Shown here piece by piece: positions 1-6,025 of a stretch of DNA of 6,834 nt (position 1 is the stretch's first letter; each line of letters opens with the position of its first letter). The notes beneath the pieces were generated by a model that was not told the DNA's origin, ran no database searches, and saw only the letters and a program-made list of their open reading frames with translations. Source of the DNA: Paracoccaceae bacterium (GTDB lineage Bacteria; Pseudomonadota; Alphaproteobacteria; Rhodobacterales; Rhodobacteraceae); NCBI GenBank assembly GCA_003500165.1, contig DNSZ01000152.1, forward strand, positions 1 through 6,834. The letters run 5' to 3'. The translations under genes and the position numbers were made by a program.

Positions 1-4
1 GCCG

Positions 5-1357
5 ATGACACGCATTCTCGTTCCCTCGGGCGCGCTTGGCCTCGGCTATGACGCCGCCGCGCTCGACCGCGGCATCGCCAACGCGCCCGACCTCATCGCC
101 ATCGATGGCGGCTCGACCGATTCGGGGCCGTCCTATCTGGGCCGCGGCACCTCGAAATACGCCCGCGCGACCACGAGGGCCGAATGGGCCGGGCTGGTCC
201 ATGCCCGGGCCCGCGCCGGCGTGCCGCTGGTCGTTGGCACGGCGGGCACCTGCGGGGCCGGCCCGGCGGTCGACTGGATGGTCGCGATCACGCGCGAGGT
301 CCTGGCTGAGGCGGGGCTGTCGGCCCGGCTTGCGATCCTGAAATCCGACCAGCCGAAGGACCGCCTGAAGGCCGCGCTGGCGGCGGGGCGGATCCATCCG
401 CTCGACCCGGCGCCGGCGCTCTCGGACGCGGTGATCGACGGCTGCACCCATATCGTCGCGCTGGCCGGTGCCGAACAGATCGCCGCCGCACTTCGGACCG
501 GCGCCGACATCGTCATCGCCGGGCGCACCACCGACACCGCGATCATCGCCGCGCTGCCGCTGATGCATGGCTGCGACCCGGGCGCCGCCTGGCACGGCGC
601 GAAGATCGCCGAATGCGGCGCGCTGTGCGCCACCCATCCGCAATCGGGGGTGCTGCAACTCGATGTCGACGCGGCCGGCTTCACCGTCACCCCGCTTGCC
701 GATGGCGCGCGGGCGACCCCGCACACCGTTTCGGCCCATATGCTCTATGAAAACGCCGACCCGTTCCGGCTGACCGAACCGGGCGGTCATCTCGACGTTT
801 CAGCGGCGCGATACGACGCGCTGGACGCGGCCCGCGTCCGGGTCACCGGATCGCGCTGGGTCCCGGCCGCGCGCTATCGTGTCAAGCTCGAAGGTGCCCG
901 TGTGGCCGGTTACCAGACCGTGCTGCTGGCGCTGTTGCGCGATCGCCGCTATGTCGCGCAGGCGCGCGACTGGGCGGCCGACATCGTGGCAAGATGCACC
1001 GCCAGGGCGGTGGCGCGGCTGGGCGCCGACCCCGAAAGCTTCACCATCGAGTTGCGCCTCATCGGCCTCGACGCGACGCTCGGCGCGCTCGAGACACGGC
1101 GCGGCGCCCCGGTGGAGGTCGGCGTCCTTGGGCTCGTCACCGCCGACAGCGCCGAACGGGCCGGCGAGATCGGCAAGATGCTGAACCCCTATCTGCTGCA
1201 CCACCCGCTGACCCGCGACGAGGAGCAGCCGACCTTCGCCTTTCCGTTCTCGCCCGCCGAGATCGAGCGCGGCGCGATCTACGAATTCGCGCTCAATCAT
1301 GTGCTCGAACTCGACGACCCGATGTCGGCCTTCAGCCTCGAGGTGACCGATGCCTGA
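5..1357 (+). CDS. AtuA-family (DUF1446) protein, acyclic terpene utilisation-like
   Basis: 450 aa, full length for the AtuA/DUF1446 family as I know it. The family is named after AtuA of the Pseudomonas citronellol/geraniol pathway, but its biochemical activity is not established and many members lie outside terpene clusters. Visible landmarks are the N-terminal strand ILVPSGALG (4-12), DGGSTDSGP (34-42), GTAGTCGAGP (78-87), GRTTDTAIIAALPL (173-186), ECGALCATHPQSGV (203-216), the block HTVSAHMLYENADPF (240-254) followed by EPGGHLDVS (258-266), and VKLEGARVAGYQT (293-305). There is no signal peptide or membrane segment, so it is cytoplasmic. The ATG lies in an ATGA, so an upstream gene may end at this TGA and be translationally coupled, and the N-terminus agrees with the family start. 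Its 3' end overlaps the DUF4387 gene by 8 bp. Assignment to the family is firm; the reaction and substrate are unknown. An acyl-CoA or organic-acid catabolic role is only inferred. Confidence 0.9.
   Translation: MTRILVPSGALGLGYDAAALDRGIANAPDLIAIDGGSTDSGPSYLGRGTSKYARATTRAEWAGLVHARARAGVPLVVGTAGTCGAGPAVDWMVAITREVLAEAGLSARLAILKSDQPKDRLKAALAAGRIHPLDPAPALSDAVIDGCTHIVALAGAEQIAAALRTGADIVIAGRTTDTAIIAALPLMHGCDPGAAWHGAKIAECGALCATHPQSGVLQLDVDAAGFTVTPLADGARATPHTVSAHMLYENADPFRLTEPGGHLDVSAARYDALDAARVRVTGSRWVPAARYRVKLEGARVAGYQTVLLALLRDRRYVAQARDWAADIVARCTARAVARLGADPESFTIELRLIGLDATLGALETRRGAPVEVGVLGLVTADSAERAGEIGKMLNPYLLHHPLTRDEEQPTFAFPFSPAEIERGAIYEFALNHVLELDDPMSAFSLEVTDA
1340..1346 (+). promoter_or_regulatory. 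Ribosome binding site of the DUF4387 gene, inside the AtuA-family ORF
   Basis: GAGGTGA lies 3 nt before the ATG at 1350, with its GAGG core 6 nt away. It is a near-perfect match to the anti-Shine-Dalgarno complement and is the clearest such site in the AtuA-DUF4387-AbrB set. It sits in the last codons of the AtuA-family gene, which supports the 1350 start and an 8-bp gene overlap. It also means DUF4387 can be re-initiated efficiently rather than only by stop-start coupling. Confidence 0.7.
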
Positions 1358-1652
1358 GCTGGGCCAGATCGTCGAAAAGGTCCGGTCGAAGAATGCCGGG
1401 CCGTTCTGGCTGACCATCGACATCTTCTGCGGCTCGGCAGAGGCTTTCGCCCGTGTCGAGGCCGACCTCGACACGAACCGGGTTGCCGCGCTGTTCCAGG
1501 TCGGTGCGGATGCCGTTCGCCGCTTCGACATCCCCGCGCTGGCGGTGGTCAAGATAAGCCTGCCGCGGCCGGTGATCCAGGGCGCGCCGGCGGATCGCGA
1601 CATGCATGGCGCGGGGTGGGCGGCGCTGCTGGCCGAACTGGAACTGCCGTGA
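1350..1652 (+). CDS. DUF4387 family protein, partner of the AtuA-family protein
   Basis: 100 aa, small and soluble, with no membrane segment or signal peptide. Family hallmarks are RSKNAGPFWLTIDIFCG (12-28), VKISLPRP (67-74) and the tail QGAPADRDMHGAGW (77-90). These match the DUF4387 pattern as I remember it: a conserved N-terminal SKNAGP-type segment, then K-I-S-x-P-R-P, Q-G and D-R-D-x-H. From recall, this domain is typically found directly after AtuA-family genes and sometimes fused to their C-terminus, so the two products probably form one enzyme or complex. The conserved Asp, His and Arg near the C-terminus are candidate functional residues, which is inference. The start is supported by the GAGGTGA ribosome binding site, and the stop overlaps the next gene's GTG start. 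The molecular function is unknown. Confidence 0.88.
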   Translation: MPELGQIVEKVRSKNAGPFWLTIDIFCGSAEAFARVEADLDTNRVAALFQVGADAVRRFDIPALAVVKISLPRPVIQGAPADRDMHGAGWAALLAELELP

Positions 1653-2686
1653 CCGCCGCGGCCGCCGGCGGCCTGCGCGAGACGGCCGTCACGCTGGCCA
1701 TCGGGGCCGTCGGCGCGGCGCTGTTTCTGTGGCTGGGCTTTCCCGCCGCAATGCTGACCGGCCCGGCCCTGTTCGTGACGCTGGCGAGCCTCGCCGGCGT
1801 GCCGACGGCCATTCCGCAGCGGCTGCGCGATCTGTGTTTTGTCGTGGTCGGGGTCGGGATCGGCGCCAATGTGACGCCCGAGGTGATCGATGCGGTCCGG
1901 CTCTGGCCGATCAGCCTGCTGGCGCTGGCCGTCCTGACGGTGGTCGGCATCCTGGCCGGCAAGGCCATGCTGGTCCGCTGGTTCGGCTACCAGCCGCTGT
2001 CGGCGTTTCTGGCCGCGATCCCGGGCCATCTGAGCCTGGTGCTGGGCCTGACCGCCGACCGCGACGGGGATGTGCCGCGGGTGACCCTGGTGCAAAGCCT
2101 GCGGGTGCTGTTCCTGACCCTGTTCATCCCCGCCATCCTGGGGCTGACCGCCGACATGCCGCACGGCCTGCCGCCGCCGCCCGCGCCGATGCGGCCGGTC
2201 GAACTGATCGCGCTTCTGCTGGCATCGGGGGGCCTCGGCCTTGTCTTTCTGCGGCTGCGCGCGCCCGCACCGCTGCTGCTGGCCGGTATCGTGCTGTCGA
2301 CCGCGACCCATGTCGCCGAATGGACCACGGGGCCGTCGCCGCAATGGCTGACCTATGCCGCCTTTCTGGTGCTGGGCGCGCTGATCGGCACCCGGTTCCG
2401 GGGCACCGATCTGGCGCTGTTGCGGTCGAGCCTGCTGACCGGTGTCGCGGTCACCGCGCTGATGGGCGCGCTGGCGGCGGCCTTTGCCTTTGCGCTGGCG
2501 CCGCTGATCGACCTTTCGCCAGCGCTGTTGCTGATCGCCTTTGCCCCGGGCGGGCTGGAGGCGATGATCGCGATGTCGGTGCAACTCGGCCTCGACCCCG
2601 CTTTCGTCACCGCCCATCACGTCTTTCGCCTGCTGTTCCTGACCGCGCTGATCCCGGCGATGATCCCGCCGCGGCGGGCGGGCTGA
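1649..2686 (+). CDS. AbrB-family integral membrane protein (Gneg_AbrB_dup), putative permease
   Basis: 345 aa from a GTG at 1649 that overlaps the DUF4387 stop as GTGA. An ATG at 1616 would add 11 Gly/Ala-rich residues and a 37-bp overlap and looks less likely. About 10-12 hydrophobic segments are visible. The protein is an internal duplication. In the first half, AAIPGHLSLVLGL (122-134) precedes SLRVLFLTLFIPAI (150-163). In the second half, IAFAPGGLEAMIAM (296-309) precedes HHVFRLLFLTALIPAM (323-338). The halves are joined by a Pro-rich linker (170-183). This is the E. coli AbrB membrane family, unrelated to the Bacillus AbrB DNA-binding regulator; databases often call it a transcriptional regulator or ammonia monooxygenase, for which I see no support. 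Coupling to the AtuA-family and DUF4387 genes suggests it imports their substrate or exports a product. The family is confident, the transport role is inferred and the substrate is unknown. Confidence 0.87.
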   Translation: MTAAAAGGLRETAVTLAIGAVGAALFLWLGFPAAMLTGPALFVTLASLAGVPTAIPQRLRDLCFVVVGVGIGANVTPEVIDAVRLWPISLLALAVLTVVGILAGKAMLVRWFGYQPLSAFLAAIPGHLSLVLGLTADRDGDVPRVTLVQSLRVLFLTLFIPAILGLTADMPHGLPPPPAPMRPVELIALLLASGGLGLVFLRLRAPAPLLLAGIVLSTATHVAEWTTGPSPQWLTYAAFLVLGALIGTRFRGTDLALLRSSLLTGVAVTALMGALAAAFAFALAPLIDLSPALLLIAFAPGGLEAMIAMSVQLGLDPAFVTAHHVFRLLFLTALIPAMIPPRRAG

Positions 2687-2775
2687 AAAAGCCGCGCGTC
2701 GGACCGGCAGCGCCGGCCGGCGGCACCCTTCCATTGGGGTTTCCGCGCCGCGCCGAACCGCCTAGTTAGGTCGGC
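2687..2775 (+). promoter_or_regulatory. Intergenic segment with a weak putative promoter for trmFO
   Basis: This 89-bp gap separates the AbrB-family gene from trmFO. A possible sigma70-type promoter is TTTCCG (2740-2745), a 17-bp spacer, then TAGTTA (2763-2768). Both hexamers are poor matches to consensus. The -10 would end only 7 nt before the trmFO ATG, which would put the transcription start at or next to that ATG. A short stem, CCGGC (2704-2708) with GCCGG (2712-2716), and the palindrome CGCCGGCCGGCG (2711-2722) lie downstream of the AbrB-family stop. Neither is followed by a T run, so I do not call a terminator. Confidence 0.3.
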
Positions 2776-4125
2776 ATGACCGAACCCCTTCTGATCGTTG
2801 GCGGCGGGCTTGCCGGTGCCGAAGCCGCCTGGCAGGCCGCCCGCGCCGGCCAACCGGTGGTGATCCGCGAAATGCGGCCCGACCGCGCCACCTTTGCCCA
2901 CAAGACCGGCGATCTGGCCGAGATGGTCTGCTCGAACTCGTTCCGCTCGGACGACGATGCGGAAAACGCCGTCGGCCTGTTGCATTGGGAACTGCGCCAG
3001 GCCGGCAGCCTGATCATGGCGATGGCGGACGCGCACAAGCTGCCCGCAGGCGGCGCGCTGGCGGTCGACCGCGCGGCCTTCGCCCGCGCGGTGACCGAGC
3101 GCCTGCGCGCCCATCCGCTGGTCGCCGTCGAAACCGGCGAGGCGACCGCCCTGCCCGACCGCCCCGCCATCGTGGCCACCGGGCCGCTGACCTCGGACGC
3201 GCTCGGCGCCGCGATCCGTGCGGCCACCGGCGCGGACGCGCTGGCCTTCTTCGACGCCATCGCGCCGATCGTCCATTTCGATTCGATCGACCTGTCGCAG
3301 GCCTGGTTCCAGTCGCGCTATGACAAGGGCGCGACCGAGGCCGAACGCCGGGCCTATCTGAACTGCCCGATGGACCGCGATCGCTACGAGGCCTTCATCG
3401 ACGCGCTGCTCGGCGCCGAGGTGACGCGCTTTCACCCCGGCGAGGACGCGCCCTATTTCGACGGCTGCCTGCCGATCGAGGTGATGGCGGCGCGCGGTCG
3501 CGAAACCCTGCGCCACGGGCCGATGAAGCCCGTCGGGCTGACCAACCCGCACGCCCCCACGGTCAAGCCGCACGCCGTGGTGCAGCTGCGCCGCGACAAT
3601 GCGCTCGGCACGCTCTACAACATCGTGGGCTTTCAGACCAAGATGAAGTATGGCGCCCAAGTGTCTGTTTTGCGAATGATACCCGGGCTGGAGCAGGCGC
3701 GATTCGCGCGCCTTGGCGGGATTCACCGCAACACCTTTCTGAACAGCCCGCGCCTGCTCGACAGCCAGCTTCGGCTGCGGGCCCGGCCGCATCTGCGCTT
3801 TGCCGGGCAGATCACCGGCGTCGAGGGCTATGTCGAATCGGCGGCGATGGGGCTTTTGGCCGGGCGGATGGCGGCGGCCGATCTGGCCGGCGCGCCCTGC
3901 CCCGCGCCGCCCCCCGAAACCGCCCATGGCGCGCTGATCCACCATGTCACCGGCGGCGCCGAGGCCGCGACATTCCAACCGATGAACGTGAATTTCGGCC
4001 TGTTCCCGCCGGTCGAGGCCAAGCGCGGTCGGCGCCATCGCCGCGACCGCTATCGCGCCTATACCGACCGGGCCAAGGCGGCCTGGGCGGCCTGGCTGCG
4101 GGGCGCGGCTCTGGACGCCGCCTGA
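2776..4125 (+). CDS. trmFO: TrmFO: methylenetetrahydrofolate-tRNA-(uracil-54-C5)-methyltransferase, FADH2-oxidising
   Basis: 449 aa, typical for the family. The enzyme makes m5U54 in the T-loop of tRNA, using 5,10-methylene-THF as carbon donor and FADH2 as reductant. The N-terminal FAD-binding motif is VGGGLAGAEAAWQ (8-20). Next come EMVCSNSFRSDD (49-60), whose Cys52 corresponds to Bacillus Cys53, and YFDGCLPIEVMA (227-238), whose Cys231 corresponds to the catalytic Cys226. Further conserved blocks are MIPGLEQARF (301-310), GGIHRNTF (314-321), the C-terminal GQITGVEGYVESAAMGLLAG (344-363) and FQPMNVNFGLFPP (400-412). No inactivating change is seen. The start is the first codon before the FAD motif; only a weak AGG lies 5 nt upstream, so leaderless translation is possible. 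The methyltransferase gene starts 35 bp downstream with no clear terminator between. Residues 295-302 are encoded by a patch of unusually AT-rich codons. Confidence 0.97.
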   Translation: MTEPLLIVGGGLAGAEAAWQAARAGQPVVIREMRPDRATFAHKTGDLAEMVCSNSFRSDDDAENAVGLLHWELRQAGSLIMAMADAHKLPAGGALAVDRAAFARAVTERLRAHPLVAVETGEATALPDRPAIVATGPLTSDALGAAIRAATGADALAFFDAIAPIVHFDSIDLSQAWFQSRYDKGATEAERRAYLNCPMDRDRYEAFIDALLGAEVTRFHPGEDAPYFDGCLPIEVMAARGRETLRHGPMKPVGLTNPHAPTVKPHAVVQLRRDNALGTLYNIVGFQTKMKYGAQVSVLRMIPGLEQARFARLGGIHRNTFLNSPRLLDSQLRLRARPHLRFAGQITGVEGYVESAAMGLLAGRMAAADLAGAPCPAPPPETAHGALIHHVTGGAEAATFQPMNVNFGLFPPVEAKRGRRHRRDRYRAYTDRAKAAWAAWLRGAALDAA

Positions 4126-4156
4126 CCGGCTTGTCTATACTCCCGCCCAGGGGGGA
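4112..4156 (+). promoter_or_regulatory. Promoter and ribosome binding site for the methyltransferase-gluQRS pair
   Basis: TATACT (4136-4141) matches the TATAAT -10 consensus at 5 of 6 positions in an otherwise GC-rich region. A -35-like TGGACG (4112-4117) lies 18 bp upstream, inside the trmFO coding end. The transcript would start near 4148, just before a strong Shine-Dalgarno run AGGGGGGA (4149-4156), 4 nt from the ATG at 4161. This supports the 4161 start and an expression unit separable from trmFO. Confidence 0.5.
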
Positions 4157-4160
4157 CGAC

Positions 4161-4781
4161 ATGGCACGGCCGAAGGACTATCTCGACGAGGTCTACAAGC
4201 TCGAAGATGCTGAAGAGACGCGCGCGCTCTACGACGAGTGGGCCGAAACCTATGACGACACGCTGAACGAAAGCGGCTATGTCACGCCCGATCGCTGTGC
4301 CGAGGCGCTGGCCCAGTTCGCACCGGATCCCGAGATGCCGCTGCTCGATTTCGGCTGCGGCACCGGGCGGTCGGGTGTCGCGCTGCACGCCCAGGGCTTC
4401 ACCACGCTTGACGGCATCGATCTGTCGCCCGGCATGCTGGCGGTCGCCCGTCAGCGCGGGCTTTACCGCAACCTGATCGAGGCGCCCGGCAATGGTCCGC
4501 TGCCGATTGACCCTGCCAGCTATGGGTTGATCACGGCGGTCGGCGTGATCGGGGCAGGCGCGGCGCCGCTGTCGGTGTTCGACGAGTTGATGACGGCGCT
4601 GGCACCCGGCGGGCTGTTCGCGTTTTCGTTCAACGACCACACGCTCGAGGATCCGGTGTTCGAGGGGCGCGTCGCCGAATACGCCGATACCGGCGCCGCC
4701 GGCATCCTGTTCCGCGAGCATGGCGACCACCTGCCGGCGATGGAGCTGGGCGCAGTGGTCTATGTCCTGCAGAAACGGTGA
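4161..4781 (+). CDS. Class I SAM-dependent methyltransferase, METTL27/WBSCR27-like, unknown substrate
   Basis: 206 aa from the ATG at 4161, chosen for the AGGGGGGA ribosome binding site; a TTG at 4131 would add 10 unlikely residues encoded across that site. The protein has a Rossmann methyltransferase fold: motif I LLDFGCGTGRSG (61-72), the acidic motif II loop DGIDLSPGMLAVAR (84-97), and the strand after motif III in LAPGGLFAFSFND (147-159). The N-terminal helix YKLEDAEETRALYDEWAETYD (only 12-32) resembles METTL27/WBSCR27-type methyltransferases, whose substrates are not well defined. It is cytoplasmic, with no membrane segment. It lies between trmFO and gluQRS and overlaps the latter by 4 bp (GTGA), so a role linked to tRNA modification is conceivable. 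It has none of the RNA-binding domains I would recognise, so a small-molecule substrate is equally possible. The fold is certain; the function is not. Confidence 0.85.
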   Translation: MARPKDYLDEVYKLEDAEETRALYDEWAETYDDTLNESGYVTPDRCAEALAQFAPDPEMPLLDFGCGTGRSGVALHAQGFTTLDGIDLSPGMLAVARQRGLYRNLIEAPGNGPLPIDPASYGLITAVGVIGAGAAPLSVFDELMTALAPGGLFAFSFNDHTLEDPVFEGRVAEYADTGAAGILFREHGDHLPAMELGAVVYVLQKR

Positions 4782-5620
4782 GGCGGACGCGGTTCGCGCC
4801 CTCCCCCACCGGCTACCTGCATCTCGGCCATGGATTCTCGGCACTGACCGCGTTCGCGCGTGCCAGGGCTGCCGGGGGTCAGATGCTGTTGCGGATCGAG
4901 GATATCGATCACACCCGCTGCCGCTCGCATTTCGAGGCCGCGATCCGTGCCGATCTGGCCTGGCTGGGGCTGCGCTGGCCGCTGCCGGTGTGGCGGCAGT
5001 CGGCGCGCCGGGCGGCCTATGACGCAGCACTTGGACGGCTTGCCGCGCTTGGCCTGACCTATCCCTGCCGCTGCTCGCGCAAGGACATCGCCGCGGCCCT
5101 TGCCGCCCCGCAGGAGGGCGCGGCCGCGGCGCCGGTATATCCCGGCACCTGCCGCAGCCGCCCGATGGCCAGCCGCCAGCCGGGCGATGCGGTGCGGCTC
5201 GACATGGGCCGGGCGCTGGCCGCCCTGCGCGCGCCGCCCGTTTGGCGCGAAACGGGCATGCACCCCGGTCTGCGCCGCCTCCACCCGGCAGGAATGCTGG
5301 CCGAAACCGGCGACATCGTGCTGGCAAGGCGCGACATCGGCACCGCCTATCACCTGGCGGTGGTGGTCGACGACGCTGCCCAGGGCGTGACCGAGGTGGT
5401 GCGCGGCGCCGATCTGGCGGACGCGACGCCGATCCATGTGCTGCTGCAGACCCTGCTGGGCCTGCCGACGCCCGATTATCACCACCACCGGCTGATCCGC
5501 GGGGACGATGGCGCGCGGCTGGCCAAACGCGATGCCGCAAGGCCGCTGTGGGACTACCGCGCCGCGGGGGCGACCCCCGCCGATCTCAGGGCGCTTCTGG
5601 GTCTGCCATCGGCGCCATGA
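4778..5620 (+). CDS. gluQ: Glutamyl-Q tRNA(Asp) synthetase (GluQRS)
   Basis: 280 aa from a GTG overlapping the upstream stop (GTGA). This glutamyl-tRNA synthetase paralogue lacks the anticodon-binding domain. It activates glutamate and attaches it to the cyclopentenediol of queuosine at position 34 of tRNA-Asp. Visible features are RFAPSPTGYLHLGH (5-18), with the HIGH-type signature HLGH, and LLRIEDIDHTRC (37-48). A zinc site of the GluQRS type is formed by Cys97, Cys99, Tyr121 and Cys125 (CRC, then YPGTC). Further on are DIVLARRDIGTAYHLAVVVDD (only 179-199), VVRGADL (207-213) and the KMSKS-equivalent RLAKRD (247-252). The length and the end just after this region distinguish it from full GltX. 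It implies that the organism has queuosine-modified tRNA. Its last 35 bp overlap the 3' end of hisI on the opposite strand. Confidence 0.95.
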   Translation: MRRTRFAPSPTGYLHLGHGFSALTAFARARAAGGQMLLRIEDIDHTRCRSHFEAAIRADLAWLGLRWPLPVWRQSARRAAYDAALGRLAALGLTYPCRCSRKDIAAALAAPQEGAAAAPVYPGTCRSRPMASRQPGDAVRLDMGRALAALRAPPVWRETGMHPGLRRLHPAGMLAETGDIVLARRDIGTAYHLAVVVDDAAQGVTEVVRGADLADATPIHVLLQTLLGLPTPDYHHHRLIRGDDGARLAKRDAARPLWDYRAAGATPADLRALLGLPSAP

Positions 5621-5960
5621 TCTCCACCTCGGTCCCGTCGCGCAGCGCGGTATAGAAACAGCTTTTCCGCCCGGTATGGCAGGCCGGGCCGGTCTGCCGG
5701 ACCAGAACCAACAGCGCGTCGCGGTCGCAGTCGATCCGCATCTCCACCAGCGCCTGGATATGGCCGCTCGTCTCGCCCTTCACCCAGAAGGCCTGGCGCG
5801 AGCGCGACCAATAGGTGACCCGCCCGGTCGCCAGCGTGCGTGCCACCGCGTCTGCGTTCATCCAGGCCAGCATCAGCACCGCGCCCGTCGCCGCGTCCTG
5901 GGCGATCGCGGGCACAAGCCCGTTTGCATCATAGCGCAAGCTTGCCGGGTCGAAAGCCAT
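5586..5960 (-). CDS. hisI: Phosphoribosyl-AMP cyclohydrolase (HisI), monofunctional
   Basis: 124 aa, the usual length for stand-alone HisI; no HisE pyrophosphatase domain is attached. It catalyses the third step of histidine biosynthesis, opening the adenine ring of PR-AMP to give ProFAR. The motifs are complete: LMLAWMN (29-35), GRVTYWSRSRQAFWVKGETSG (only 46-66), DCDRDALL (77-84), with Asp77/Asp79/Asp81 as likely Mg ligands and Cys78 as a zinc ligand, and GPACHTGRKSCFY (91-103), with Cys94 and Cys101 as the other zinc ligands. It is cytoplasmic. The ATG at 5960 is preceded by GGAAAGG (5967-5973 on the complement) 6 nt away. The gene is not beside other his genes here. It is divergent from the NifU_N-like gene across a 65-bp gap and converges on gluQRS with a 35-bp coding overlap. 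Confidence 0.97.
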   Translation of the reverse strand: MAFDPASLRYDANGLVPAIAQDAATGAVLMLAWMNADAVARTLATGRVTYWSRSRQAFWVKGETSGHIQALVEMRIDCDRDALLVLVRQTGPACHTGRKSCFYTALRDGTEVEIMAPMADPEAP

Positions 5961-6025
5961 GGCGCACCTTTCCGTTTGCCGCCCTGCACCCTATCTACCG
6001 GGTCATGCACCAGGGGGAAACGCCG
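5961..6025. promoter_or_regulatory. Divergent intergenic region with possible overlapping back-to-back promoters
   Basis: This 65-bp gap must drive hisI leftward and the scaffold-like gene rightward. One AT-rich hexamer at 5992-5997 reads TATCTA on the plus strand and TAGATA on the minus strand. TTTCCG (5969-5974) lies 17 bp to its left, and TTTCCC (complement of 6015-6020) lies 17 bp to its right, giving mirror-image weak sigma70-like promoters sharing a -10. Each hexamer matches consensus at only about 3 of 6 positions. The outer hexamers also coincide with the ribosome binding sites of the opposite genes: GGAAAGG for hisI (5967-5973, minus) and AGGGGG (6012-6017, plus). The apparent symmetry may therefore be a by-product. 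Confidence 0.35.

Noticed and set aside
1616..1648. ATG start for the AbrB-family protein adding 11 residues
   Set aside because: The extension is Gly/Ala/Arg-rich with no ribosome binding site, and it lies in the conserved C-terminal coding region of DUF4387. The GTG at 1649 gives the GTGA overlap also seen at gluQRS.
2704..2722. GC-rich inverted repeats after the AbrB-family gene as a terminator
   Set aside because: The stems are only 4-5 bp with no following T run, and such repeats are expected by chance at this base composition.
800..2734. 644-codon minus-strand open frame antisense to the AtuA, DUF4387 and AbrB genes
   Set aside because: Its translation is dominated by Arg, Gln, His, Gly and Asp with no recognisable domain, as expected for the antisense of GC-rich codons. 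The plus-strand genes have clear family motifs over the same bases.
1606..2769. 387-codon plus-strand frame overlapping the AbrB-family gene
   Set aside because: It is low-complexity Arg/Ala/Gly/Pro-rich sequence, a frame shadow of the membrane protein, which has a convincing repeat structure in its own frame.
2617..4038. 473-codon minus-strand frame antisense to trmFO
   Set aside because: trmFO is unambiguous on the plus strand. The antisense product is Arg/Gly/His/Gln-rich without motifs and also runs across the intergenic gap.
4131..4160. TTG start for the methyltransferase adding 10 residues
   Set aside because: The extension would be encoded by the -10 element and the Shine-Dalgarno run. 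The ATG at 4161 has the correctly placed ribosome binding site.
4059..5540. 493-codon minus-strand frame antisense to the methyltransferase and gluQRS, and a second one at 4760-5488
   Set aside because: Both are shadows of two well-supported plus-strand genes and have no domain signature.
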